Both the position numbers and the translations under genes were made by a program. The notes beneath the pieces are model-generated. The model saw only the letters and a list, made by a program, of their open reading frames with translations, had not been told where the DNA came from and made no database searches. This document shows, piece after piece, positions 46,703 through 60,500 of a stretch of DNA of 64,000 bases (its first letter is position 1; every line of letters begins with the position of its first letter). The stretch covers positions 310,001 through 374,000 of the forward strand of contig VTFK01000148.1 of NCBI GenBank assembly GCA_009617715.1, read 5' to 3'. Source of the DNA: Plectrocnemia conspersa (Eukaryota; Arthropoda; Insecta; Trichoptera; Polycentropodidae).

Positions 46703-47090
46703 TAGATTTGTTATGGGCAAAACTTCGCACCACTTGAGTAGCACTGGCGTGACGGTTATTCTTTCGACTGGCAATCTTCAGGCGATTCGTGCACGCGCCC
46801 CGTACTTTGTAAACCATGTAAACAATTCGTATTTAAAAGGTTTTGTGTGTTTTTCCTTGAATCTTTACTTAATTACACTTAGGGATAACTTATTATTTTT
46901 ATTTATTAATTTTAAGCAATGAAAATGGTTATAAACCAGTATTGTGTATTTAACATATCTGTATATTATTGTACCCATTAATATTTTTGAAATAAACGCG
47001 TTAAACAACAAAACAATTCGTATCATCAATAAAACATCACAGCAGCGGTTCAATCTGTGCTATCTAATTGCCACCCGTCACCTTTTCGTC
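46703..47090 (+). repeat. LTR-like repeat, fourth copy, inverted and interrupted
   Basis: Runs from GATTTGTTATGGGCAAAACT to GCAGCGGTTCAATCTGTGC and TTGCCACCCGTCACC, opposite to the copy at 46439-46643, so the two form an inverted pair. It is split by a 178-bp insert at 46833-47010. Confidence 0.6.
46833..47010. mobile_element. 178-bp insert flanked by a 13-bp target-site duplication
   Basis: AAACAATTCGTAT occurs at 46820-46832 and 47011-47023, exactly bracketing sequence absent from the other copies. The length of the duplication fits LINE-driven retroposition. The insert includes AAATAAA near its right end (about 46990) and ends in an A-rich segment. I do not recognise its source. Confidence 0.65.
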
Positions 47091-48462
47091 ACCAAAGATC
47101 CATATTTTAATCTTAATGCTTTTGTACTGAGCACCCATGGGTACAATTCCTTGTCTTCGGGACGTAATGTCTATGACATGAAGTATTTCGTGAAGTTGCT
47201 TGGGAACGGCAATGATAATATGTGTCACAGAGCATCGACAGCTGTGCGATCAAGCTACGTGTGATCGAATCTCCACGTAAATCACGATCGCATCCGGGTT
47301 TTGCGCATATACAATTCTCACTGGTTTTCCTCTGGCTCAAGCTATCCTGCGTGCTAAGCTAAATATGTATGTGTTTGGCGATGCTATGCTGATCTGGCAC
47401 AGTTTATGTAGGACGATGTATACTTTAGGTATGCGTCGCTTATATTTTTAAATTTTATGTTAACTTTTTTTAATTATTATTAAAAAAAATTGTAATTAAT
47501 TAACAAATAAATAAATGTTTGAATTCAATACAAACATTATATATTATTAGTATTAGTTTTGAATACTGCCGATTAGTGACGGCATCGCCGGGCTTGAACA
47601 CGTATACGAGCACTCATATAATGAAGCAATTTGGCACACGCGCAAAAGTCGTCTTAAAGGTGGCATTTGGGGATGCGCGACCGCGATACGCGACAGCAAC
47701 GGCGACCAAACGAAGAGACTACTATTATTCTCCTCCCCTTCTATGTCATAAGATTTCGTTGAGCCAGACTTTGTTTATTTCATACCACAAATCACAAATC
47801 CGCTGACCCTTCTAAATCTGTGACATAATTTATGTAAGACACATAACACAAGATGACATTTGATAAACGATTCATTGCAATTTTTAACCGATGTTTGGGG
47901 AATAATCACGCGCATGGCGATAAAAAATTCAATTTTAAATATTAAAACGTATTTATGTAGGAACACGTTGTTGGCCACTTACGCAGGCGTTAGAGTCAAA
48001 AGCATAAAAAAAGCAGAACAAATGTTCATAACACTGGTTTCTGAGTGAGGCACCTATATAAATTGATAAGTAACAAATAATTGTAATAAATGATATAATA
48101 CAAGTCACAACATATGATTTTTTAAATTCCTTGTAATTCAAAAGTTGTCATGTTTCATGCGGAAAAAACGGCGTTACTTTAGTGCTAACAGGGTTTTCGT
48201 GCGTGAGCCAAATCGCTTCAGAGTATTTGTACAAATGCGCCGTTGGCCTGTTACTAAATGATTAGTATCTAGTTTTATTTTAATAAAATAATTAGAGCTT
48301 TGCTTACATTTAAATAATTTACCTAGAGTTTATATTTAATTTAATTAGTTGTAGCGATTTAAATTTCCCACATTTAAATATTTTTGATTTTCCCGAAAGG
48401 GTGGAGAAAGCGGTCGGCAAGAGAGAAAGAGAGAGGTCGCTAGAGCAGACCGTCCGACGATA
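47091..48462. other. 5' flank of Eph, no gene recognised
   Basis: A CpG-containing patch at 47560-47780 and a - strand frame at 47113-47340 have no family resemblance. From about 48390 the base composition rises sharply in GC towards the Eph start. Confidence 0.4.
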
Positions 48463-48473
48463 GTGGCAACACT
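48463..48473 (+). promoter_or_regulatory. Candidate core promoter motif GTGGCAACACT of Eph
   Basis: Lies within the GC-rich leader 80 bp before the Eph start codon; the same string precedes the PHF5A-like exon at nearly the same distance. Confidence 0.4.
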
Positions 48474-48491
48474 GTCCGGCGCTCGGACGCC

Positions 48492-48503
48492 ATGAGCGAA
48501 TAG
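48492..48503 (+). promoter_or_regulatory. Upstream mini-ORF (ATG AGC GAA TAG) in the Eph leader
   Basis: If transcription begins upstream of 48492, ribosomes would meet this three-codon frame 50 bp before the Eph start codon. Such uORFs usually lower translation; whether it is in the mRNA is unknown. Confidence 0.4.
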
Positions 48504-48552
48504 TCGGGGCGGCTCCTGCGTCAAGTGGTCGTGCGGCGCCGTCGCCTCCAGC

Positions 48553-51500
48553 ATGGCGACGGCGCGCTTCTCCTCGCTCCTGCGACCGGCGCTGCTGTTA
48601 GTGGTGTTCGTCATCGGCTCATCCGCCGAGCAGGTGGTGCTGCTCGATACTACGGTCGAGCAGAAACTCGAGTGGACGCGCTACCCGTTCGACACGGTCA
48701 CCAGCACGCCCGGCTGGATTGAGGAATCGTTCACAAACTTCGAGAAGGGCATCAACTGGCGTTCCTACGTCGTCTGCGACGTGGCCTACAACAACGTCAA
48801 CAACTGGCTTTGGACGCCATTCATTGAGCGAGAGCAGGCTAACCGCATCTACATCGAGATCAAGTTCACTATCCGGGATTGCTCGCTCTTCCCTGGTAAG
48901 TTTTTCCTTTCAAGCCATAAACCCTCACAATGCATGCATAAAAAACGATTTTAACATATATTGTCACTTTAAAAAAAAATACTATATTCTTCCTTCATGT
49001 CCAAGTCATAAATCTCAGAAATATGACAATGGATAATGGCTATCATATTGTGCATTTAAATAAATGCATTTTTCTTTTTCTTTCTCGTCGAAGTAATAAA
49101 GCTTATATGTTCATGGAAAACGACTTTGCTATATTGTCACACATAAAAAATACTGCATTCTTTTTTATTTATGTCGAAGTCATAAAGTTCAAAATTGTGA
49201 ACATGTTAAACGTATTTGTGATAATGTCATACATTTAAAAATAATAAAATGTACTTCTTTTTTCTCCTCGTCAAAGTCATAATGCTATGTAAAATGAGCA
49301 TGAAATACTGTCATATAGTGACCACGAGACATTGTAATTTAAAAAAATTAGATTCCAGTCCTTTGCTAATTGAAAAATAAATCTTAAAATTACTAACAAA
49401 ATTACTAGAATATTGCTATTTTCTCAATTATAGTCAAGTGTATACATGGACAATGTAATTATCTACTTAATACTTGATGTTAGTACAGTCAAAAATAAAT
49501 TTCACTACAAGTAGGATCTGACGGAGAGCATTTATGTCGTGGAAAACCCCAGTCAAGAATCTAACATCAACATACATAAAGGCTCGTATTTTTCTGGTTA
49601 GAATTTATATTAAAAGATCAGAATATATAGGCCGAAATAAATATCAGATGTTCAGAATTTATAGTAATTGGTCGGAATTTATATTAAATAGTTGAAATTT
49701 AATCTGGACTGGTCAAAATTTATATTAAATGGTAAGAATTATTTTGACAGACGGTTTGAATCATTTTTTCAGTCAGTATTTATTGCAGTTTACTGGTTAG
49801 TTTTTTATAAATTATAGCCAGTATATATACTATGGTTCGGTGTTTATTGTGCAAACTAAAATTGCACAGCGAAAATTTCTATAAGCGAAAATTCTGTTCA
49901 CAAATGATCAATATACACATGTATAGCCCATCCAAGATGTTAGCGCTCATCATCGTTGTGTTGTAAACAAGGGTGCGTGTACGCATGCATGCATACATAC
50001 ATAGTTTTCCGCAAATTTGTTTACACCGATAGGAGAACGTTTCAAATACTAAATCAGGGCTGTTTTAAAAGTAGGATGACCATACGTTGGAAATTGAATT
50101 AAAAATTATAATATGTTATATTTTTATTATTAACTATTGTCATGTTGTGGTATTTTATAATCAATAAAACAATTCCTGTAATGTTCTATTGGTATTTTAA
50201 AAAATATTTTATTGAACAGATATTCAACCTGGAGAGTGATACCAAAACTGCTCTCATGTTTTTGAGTTAAATATGTATATAAATAAACAAAAAAAGTAAG
50301 AAAGGGATATTTTACACTTTCCTCACAAATTAAATTAAAAAAGTAAAAATTAATTGCACTTGTATTTTCACATGGTCACCCTATTATATTCTCTCACCAA
50401 TACAGTGACGATGAGCGTTCATATCTTGGACGGACTGTATGTATATGTAATATTACGTCACTTTATACAAAAAATAATGTCTATATCACAGATGTCAATA
50501 TGATTTTAATTTAAAAATACCATGTTTTAGATATATTTTTCAATTATATTAGTAATTAACATTGGTATGATACACTTACAGTTCCTATTTTTACATAAAT
50601 TTTTACTTAAAAATAAAGTTGAATATAAAAAAGTTAATAATTAAAAAGTAATTAAAAGTAAAATATATTTGAAAATCAAACAATCGTCTATATTCAGAAT
50701 TATCGTTGTGTGTGTGTGTTTTAGTGTGCGGTTGCTTTATATTATTATATATTATCTATATTCCAACCTCTAAATCAGCTTTATGCTGACATATTGTCAG
50801 CATAATACATGCTCATTAGTGTTTTAAAGCCAACTTGCTTGGTTTAGCTCGCAACATTGTCAGATGTCACACAAGCCAAGCGTTCTCACCACCGCCGTTC
50901 TGTCGTTATTCCCGCTTCGTTTTTCTTTTTCTAAAATAAATAACTTATTGCCCATTTATATTTGTAAATGTTATAATATTTTTTAATACATGATAGTCCT
51001 ATATTTTTATTCTGATCACTTAATATTTATTTATTATAATTAGGACCAGGCTGATAATAAAATTCTGACCATATAATTTGTTGCCAATAATAAATAAATA
51101 CCACAGTTGGTGAGTAATGTTAACTTTCTTTATAGACATAATCTAATAAATTAAGTACAGAAAGACAATATTTAAAAAAGATTACAATTTTTGCCTCACT
51201 TTATTTTGTAATTTCCTTGGAGAAAACCTATAATGATGGATTGCCTTAAAAAACTTATGGCACGCGTGCCAAAAGTGGCACGTATATATTTTTTATCAGC
51301 GTACGACATGCACGATATCGGTTTTAATGTACAAGTGTAAATATGTTTTACATAAAAAACACATTTCGGAAATTGTCTAAAGAGATTAATTTAATAAATG
51401 TACAGCATTTTTTCTTGTGTTTACTGTTTCCAGAAAAATTAAATAAATGGTATGTACAACAACGTCTAATAGTTAAATCATTGAAAATTTATTTAATGAA

Positions 51501-54500
51501 GAATGGATAAAGCTAGATTTTCTTAAATACCGAAAAAAATTGTTTACTTATTTTGGTAAAATTAAAAAAAAATATTAAATTGTAAAAAACAGTTTTTTAT
51601 TGTCTAAAACGTTCTAAGCTATATTGTAATTTTTCAATCGTGACGTTTTTTAAATACATAGTTTAAAATATTTTCAAAATACAAAATAGTTTTCGCCAGT
51701 TATTCAGTTAGGCACTATTCAGAAACTTTAACATATATTTTGCACCCAGACAATCAGCAGATAATCTTAATTTTGTGATTTTCGAGCAGTTGAATGTGAA
51801 ATATGAATATTAATAGGTTTTCAATCAAATTCCAATTGGAAAAATATGTATAAAGATCGATCATTGGACGTAATTAAACACAATACAGAACAGTCTTATT
51901 TACAATTTTCCGTTCTACTTGTACCATTTAACCTTAAAATTAATTTAAAAGACCAAATTTTAAGAAATCGAATGACCAATAAATAGTAAACAAAAATACG
52001 AACTTGATAAAACATTTAGAATAAAATTTTCAACAACAAAAATAATTGGTTGTGATTTATATTCCAGATATATGAATCTAATTGTATGATATTGCATTAA
52101 AATGTACTTGATATTGTATTTTTATTATATTAAATATATTTATATTAAAAAATAGGTTGACCAAGGATAGACGCTGATAAACTAGTGACTTTCTTAGCAA
52201 TGTGTTGTAACTTTAAGTTAGATTTAATTTGCTAGAAGTAGCACATCAAACGAAACAATATATTAAGATATCAAGAAAGTATTGAAAGCATAAATATATG
52301 TATAAAAAACTTGAAAGTCAGTTCTTGTAAAGAATTAAAAAAAAACTGAAAATGAAATAATTTCAGAATTTGAAATGGATCAAACGAAGTGTGGTGAATA
52401 TTTTTATATAAACGCAGTAGATAATGTATTAGTATATGACAACTTCAAAGGCAAAATTATTACTAAAGCAATTATTGTAAAAGAATTCATTTCCATTTTA
52501 AAATTTAGAACGAAATTCTTATACATATTACTTAATCGTGCTTCGTAATTTAGTGTTCTAAAAAGTATTATAAACTTTCTATGATCGACATTAAGTCAAG
52601 AGTGACTACATAAATCGACGCTAAACAACATATTTTTAATTATTCTGGAATAATTAACGAATTTTTTAGGGCTAAAGCATGAAAAGTTTCTGTTCAATAC
52701 TTTTTTTAATTGCATACAACTGAACTATTATTAACATTTTATATTTCCCCCCGTAGTCTTCAAAAGGTTGTCCCAGGTCTCGCACTTCCTCTGGAACACC
52801 TCGTTCATAAGCATTTAAAAATAATTTGCATTGTGCTAAAAGTTATAATGTAGAATGACATTTTAAAACTTTTTAATTCGCAAATGAAGAGATAAAAATA
52901 ATATTTTTCACAAAAGCTAAAATAAAAAGCATAACTTAACTAGTGCATTCAAATCCTTTCTTGCGTCTAAAAATAATATTACATCAGCTAGTTTTAATCG
53001 GGCGCATTGTATTGCAAAACACGGAAAATCGTTTTCTGAGCGAGAGCTTTTAATAGAAGCCTGCTTTTAGGATGCGGCGATTCGTAGTTTTCCTATTTAA
53101 TAACAATTTTATTATAAACTTGATAAAATAATTGCCAATTAATCTCAATACAGTAAAATATTGAATTTTAACTATGAACGAGAATACGTCTATCCAATTA
53201 ATTTGCGATTTAAAAAGCTACGAAACTTGTTCGATTTATTTGAATGAAAGTACCGATATAACTGGTCAATTATTGTTAGATAGATACAAATCTGGAAATG
53301 TTATGGGAGAAAAATTAATAAATTTCACGGAAAAAACTACCGGTGTAGATACTATATGATTTACAGAATTATTTATATAAAATAAAATTATATTTAAATA
53401 TACAGTTTTAACGCTTAAAAAACTTTAGATGTATTACTCATCTCAAATAAGATATTGAATATCCAATTATTGAGTTTTACTGTAACGTCACATTGTTTGC
53501 GATAAATGTAGTCAAGGTCTGATGCGAAATTGATACATATATGCCTTTTTCTAATGTACAAGTTTTGATATCCTCCTTGGTGAAATAATGTTCTTTCTAC
53601 AGTAAAATGACGTTAAATTACACAAATTTGCAGCAAACGTTTCTATATGATAAATGTAACACAATATTTTAATAAACATAATAAGAACGTGGGCATAGCA
53701 TTAACTTTGTACGAAAACATTATTCTGTTTCTATCAAAAGTGGACGTATCGAATATTGATATTAACGAGAGAGCAATCAATAACTATTTGTCAATTATTG
53801 AAGAAATAAAAGAAGCTTTTTCAGGAAGATTCAATCATTTTCAAAATTTGGAAACAGTTTTCAAATCTCGAAATTGAGCTTTTTTAATTGATTAAATATG
53901 ATTAATTTAATTACAGTAGAACTTCGATATGACGGACTAATGCGGGCGAAGAAGTTTCCGTTAAAGCCGAAAGTTCATTATATTTTAAGGTGGTTTTCCG
54001 AATACGTTTTTTATAATGAGAGAATAAATAGCACAATTCATGTACATATGTTTAAAGAAGACTTACCATAATTATGCACCTCTAAACCGGAATAGCTAAA
54101 AATAGGTTATCTTATAATTTTTTGTTAAATTTGGGATGCTGAGAAAAGGTCATCTCAGAAATTTTTGTTCATTTTGGGATGCTGCGGGAGCTAAAAAAGA
54201 TCATCTCGTAAATTTTGCGAAACCGGGACCGATGGACATTTTTTACAAAACAGATCTAACATAATACAATAAAACTTTATTTGATCCAATTGTAAAATAA
54301 AATTAACTAATATATACGAATTTTACAATGTTCACTGATTATTACAGGGGTATTAAACATGGATCGCAAACACTATTTCTGGGGATTAGTTGGGCCGCAG
54401 CCATTTTATTTCAGTTAAAAATAATTATTAACAATCGGTTAAAAATTATTTTGCAATCTTCACTAAGAAAAGTAGTCGTTTGCACAAGTATGTTGTTAAT

Positions 54501-57500
54501 AATATACTTGTTTTCGTATTTAAATCTATTTTATTAAATACTTAAATATTAGGGCAGCGGTTTCCAACCTGGGAGGGGCCAAAACTTTTTAATAAAAATA
54601 TAATTTCCATTCCATAATATCTACAAATAAATAAATTCATTCAGTGAATGAATGTTTATTTTTAAGCTGTTCGTAAAGCTGTGTGTTGATATGGAAGCCA
54701 ATTATACCTCACTTCTGTATTATTGTGAAATTCGCTGGCTATCTCGTGCAAAGGTGATTCAAATGGTGGTTGAACTCATTGAAGAAATAGCAACCTTTCT
54801 AGAAGAAAACAAACATTTTATTGTTAAACTTGCCTATTTGGTTGAATTTTTTGGAAAATTGAGCGGTTTAAATAAATCATTGCAGGGATCACAAATGCAT
54901 CCACTTGCTCAAAAAGCGGAAGTTATGGAAATCAAATTTACAAAAGAATGAGTTGGATATGTTTTCACTTTTAAAATATTTCTGGGCCACAGCCAATATT
55001 GAAGCAAGAAATCTTTTTATTGAACACTCGGATGCGAATAATGTTGTATTTTTCGAATTATTTCAAAGACCTTGATATCTCAAAGTTTTTGTGGATACAG
55101 AATCCATTAATCGACAATAAAGAAGACGAATTTGAGCTGACAATCACCGAAAAAGAAAACTTTAGAATTATCATGCGATAACCTACTAAAACAAAAGTTC
55201 AAAATGAAACCATAATTCAATTTTAAATGAATCTTAGTGGAGAGTATGAATCTTTGTATTGCAAGGCAATGCATATGCTTCTACCGTTTGCGAATTCACA
55301 AAGCACTCATGTTAGAGCAACTTAGTGACGTCACAATGACGTTTAACGCCGACGCCAGTTCCACAAATACGCACAGGCGTCGCTTCATACGCCGCTGTGA
55401 CCGCGGGGGTGGGAGGTGCATCTTGCTCGCGCGCATATTTTGTTTACACAACAATAACAACTTAATTAAAACAAAATTATTACCAAAAAAACTACATTAT
55501 TATATCTATTAAATAAATAAAGGGTATGGAGGCGCGGAAAAATTTTTTTTTCGGGGAGGCGTAGTAGCATAGAGGTTGGAAACTGCTACCTTAGGGGATG
55601 TCTTGTTATATTATATTGAACATATTTACGAAATTATGTACAAGCAATTTAAAAAATGATAAACCATTTGGTTAGTCAGCAAATATCAAGTTCAAATTTG
55701 CGGTTTTAAATTTTATATGAACCCGCGATTTTTTGTCTGGGAGATCGGAGTACTTTATAAGACATTTTAAGAATGTCTCTCATCATTGGGAAAATATTAA
55801 GGATCGCTGACATCTCTAACGCCAGGCATCCACTAGAGAAATAATAATACTTTTAATTACAAAGTATGATAATTTTCGTTGCGATTTGCGATATGGCCTA
55901 AAATCGCTCTCTTCTTCGGAAGAAATAGTATGCCCAGAAGTAGTATCAGCGTCGATCATCATTGTTCCCTGCAGATTTTCACTTTCTAACAATATAATTA
56001 GCGATCAAAGTTTGTTCGGATTTTCTTGTTTCGATGACTAATTGTTTATGCAGTCCTCATACTCAGAAATTGAATTTTTGAGCCCACGTTGAAACTTGAA
56101 GGCTAGTTCGGAATTCGTATCATGAAAAATAAAATGGTCTTCCAATTTACGGCAAAGTTGTAGACCTTCCCGAATTATATTTGCCGTGAGGGGAACTGGT
56201 ATTTCTTCCACCATGTCATCGTTCTCTGGTTCATTGTCAGAGTTAAATCGATATTAGCCATTAGTAATTCGTCGATATCATTTTCGTTGAAGGTATCAAA
56301 TCCCTCTCCGCCAATTCTATGCGCTAAATTAACGATTTCAGCTGATATTGACACTGTTTCAATGTTTGCATTGACTTTTACACATCTGCATTCCAGCATG
56401 CATTTAGTGTGGGTCGTAATTCAGCGATAGCAGACGCAACATGATTTAAACAGTACAAAATTGTAATTTTTTTCCAAATTTATGTATTTAAAAAAAAATG
56501 CATTAAAATATCCGCATAACTTGGAAATCGCACAAAAAGAGGGTTGAGTGTATTTCGTATTTGAATTTCTTCATTGCTATCAGCACCAGATAACATATCG
56601 GTATCACACGATATGCTAAAATTATTAGAATTATGAATCGATTCTATTTGATAGCTTATATAATATTCGTTTTTTATGTGTGAACTAAAAGTTATATAAT
56701 ATAATAAATAATGTTGGATATGTGCACTCTATAATAATAAATAATGTACATAAATGCGAGCATGGGAAACAATCTGATGGCAATATACATTTTTAATGAA
56801 ATTTCGGCATACTGTCACTCTTATTTCATAAAAATATCTTTTTCGTTTATTTTTAATGTCACTGGTCGGCAAGCTTCTGATTTACAGCAGAGGTCAGTGA
56901 CTTTATCTGCCACTTTTGAATTAAAAATTTAAAAAGGACTATTGGATATTTTTTCAAACTAGTAGGAAGTTATTTGAACGTTTTGCCCCTAATTCGTTGT
57001 CATATTTATGGAAAATTTCAAGCTCTTTAATCGCAAAATTATTAGATATTTTACTCGTAGTACGAAATTGTGGCGTGAAAAACAAAAAGTTCTGGAACCA
57101 TGCAGTTTGATTTTACTCCACTAAAACAATATATTAATCCATGATTAATCTATTGTACAGTTCTTCAACAAGGGTTCCGCAAAAGTTTTGAAAGCGCTCG
57201 GCGTAAATTCAATAATTTTCGTTTGCAAATCTAAACGATTACTCTGGATATAAATATGCGTTGCAATAATAAACAGGCCCAGCCTGTTCATTAATGTTTT
57301 TTTTTTATTTGTGTTACCTTGAATTATTTCGTCGTTATAGAAACATATTTTTAACAATTTGCTATAAATTCTAAATAGATGCGAAAATTGTAAAATTTGC
57401 GAATAGTTGCTAAAATTAAATTTTTTGTAGAGAAAAATTAGTTTATTTCCAGATGTCTTTAAAATATGAAAAAAATATCTTCGAAGCTCACTTCATATTA

Positions 57501-60500
57501 ACACTTAAAGTGACAGTGATTCAACCTGTCTCTTTAATATTCTTTCGACATCAAGATTTTCATCGCTTGATTTTTTTGTTTCCAATTAGTTTCAAAGTTT
57601 CATCATTCAATAAAAATTTTCTTCTGCGACTCGTTCGATGGGTTCGCGCGGTGCACTTTCAAAGGTAAACATTTGTACCGCATACAATCTCAGGTACAAT
57701 GGAGGACTGAAAATTCCGAGAAGGCTATGCTTGATGTGCTGCTTCGAATCACAGCAGAGTTAAAAAGGTATTAAACTGAAACGCACGCTCGTGATTCACG
57801 CGGCAAATTGTTAAAATACTTCATAGAGCCTGTAATTTATGACGGCTCTTAAACCAACCATGCCCTTCAAATTAGCATCGCTGGCGGGAACCAATCTTAA
57901 ACAAACAATTGAGCACAATACATTACATGTGGTATACGCTATAATTTGTGCAACAAAGTTTTTAAAGAAATTTAAAGTTATTAAATAAAGTTTTTTTTAT
58001 TGATTGCGATTGAAAAATCATAGATTTTGTATATTCTTAATTTACATTTAAAAAATAAAGTAGTAAATAAATATAAGTAATGTTTTATTATTATAAGATT
58101 ATGGAATGGATTTGAAATTGAATTTGTAGTCCAAAGCTTTTCTAACAAGTGTTGCCACAAGTCCAAGCCATTTTGAATAAATATATAGTTAATTTAAATA
58201 AAAAAAAAACTATTTATTCTGTATTATATCTTTCAAGGTGTATATTATATATAATAACTTTTATTTTGTCAGAATTAACTTTAGAAGTTAAATTATATAT
58301 TTATAATATAAATAGTATTACAGTAATTTATTACTAGATTTTTAATTTCTTTTATTGAAATTATTTTTTTATAATTTAATAGAATTTAATTGATATTAAT
58401 TCAAGAAATGTACTAATATTAATCTTATTAGATTATAAAAGTTTATTATTTATAAGAATTGTTTTATTATATTTTATTTATAATATTATTAATTTTAAGA
58501 TATAATTTCAAATAACTTAAGACCTATATATTTCAATACCTATGAACAATTAACTCTAAAGGGTTAAACATATAATGGGAAATCACTTTACCTGTTTATT
58601 TTTCAATAATAATATTCAATTGTAGTCTGGCATGATTACTATGATTATATAAGAAATTGCAGATTTGACCCAGCATATGTCGAATATATCTTGCCCTTCT
58701 CAGAAGAATCGTAAAATTTTGACTGGTTGTAATTTACGACTCTTCATAAACTACATGCTAAGGGTTTTGCATGTATACATAATAATATTTTATTGTTTGC
58801 GCTTTAACATATGCCCCTGTTATTAAGCGAAATAAACTTCAGCTTTATGACTTTTTAACTTGAGAGTAAATATGTATTTAAAAAACCATAATTGTTTATT
58901 TGTGTAATATTTTAAATGCTAATTTTAATTTTAATTTTAATTTTTGTTTAGGTAACGCCCTTAGCTGCAAAGAAACATTCAGCCTTTTGTATTACGAGTT
59001 CGACGTAGCTACCCGTGAACAGCCACCCTGGGAGCCTGATACCTACAAGCTCATCGGTCGAATAGCTGCTGGCGAGGGGCGTTTCAATACAAACTCGGAA
59101 GTCGTCATCAACACGGAGGTTAAGAGCATCGCTATTGCCAAACGAGGTGTCTATTTTGCTTTCAGAGACCAAGGCGCTTGCATCTCGATTTTAGCCGTCA
59201 AGGTGTACTACATCACTTGTCCGGCTGTTGTAATTAACTTTGCCAACTTTCCTGTCACACCGACTGGCAAAGAAGTCACTGTGATTGAACAAGCGAACGG
59301 CACGTGCGTACCCAACGCCGAAGTCGTCGATAATCCTACTTATTTATGCAAAGGAGATGGAAAATGGGCTCATCCGTCCGGTAGTTGTAAATGTAAAGCC
59401 GGATATGAACCTGACTTTGAAAAACAAACTTGTATGCAATGTCCTCCCGGTCAGTACAAATCCAGCACCAGCGACGACTCTTGTTCGCTCTGCCCGGAAC
59501 ATTCCAAATCTACAAAATATGCCGTTTCCGAATGCATATGTGATTCTGGTTATTTCCGAGCCGAAAACGATCCCAAGAGCATGGCTTGCACACAATGGCC
59601 ATCGTCACCTGAAAATCTGACAGCGACCTTTGTTGATCAATCTACTGTCATATTATCATGGAGACCTCCTTCAAAACTAGGCGGACGGTCTGACACAGTA
59701 TATAAAATAAAATGTGAAGTATGTGGACCGTCCGTACAATATCAACCTTCGGCTGAAATTTTCAACGATACTAGAATCACCGTTTCAGGATTAAATCCCG
59801 TCACTACGTATAGATTTCAAGTATTTTCCGAGAACGGTGTCACTAAAATATCCAACCACGACCCTGAATTTGTCGAAGTTTCGATAACGACGGAACCATC
59901 TATAGTCAGCTCAGTCAGTAAAGTCAGAGTCATTTCAGTGAAAAGTTCAGAACTCACTTTAGCATGGGACGCTCCGTTGGTCAACGAAGTCAACGAGCCG
60001 GAATTCGACGTTGTCGACACGTACGAAGTACGTTGGTTTGCAAAACAAGATGCAGATGCCAGCAATTTTAGCACAATTATTACGTCAGATGTACAAGTTA
60101 CTATAAGTGGACTTCAACAGCAAACCGAATACGGTCTTCAAGTGCGAGCCAAATCTCAACACGGATGGGGTGAGTACAGTACGGTAGTATTCATGCGAAC
60201 TGGCCAAATAATGGGACCTGCTTACATCGGAGAAGAAGATAACATGCAAGTCAGAATTATAGCCGGAGCCATGGTAGCCGTTGTCATTTTATTGGTTGTG
60301 ATCATCATCATGACTGTAATATTTTTGCGATCCAGAGCAAACGACGAATGTAACAAGAAGCAACCTAACGATTGCAGTACGTTGGATTATAGAAACGGCG
60401 AAGTATACACTGGTCTCGAGAATATTCCGGTAAAGACTAATTCGAACGTGACCACTCCTCTGTTCACTGCCGCCGGAGCATCACGGACTTACATCGATCC

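Larger units (their letters stand above)
48896..58951 (+). other. Intron 1 of Eph (10.06 kb)
   Basis: AT-rich; splits the ephrin-binding domain after residue 115. It carries a TIR element (49924-50437), a GTF2IRD2-like hAT relic (52935-53880), a deleted Buster-like hAT (54555-55588) and a Tigger C-terminal relic (56038-56400). Remaining stretches (50440-52930, 57360-58951) show no gene. Confidence 0.8.
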
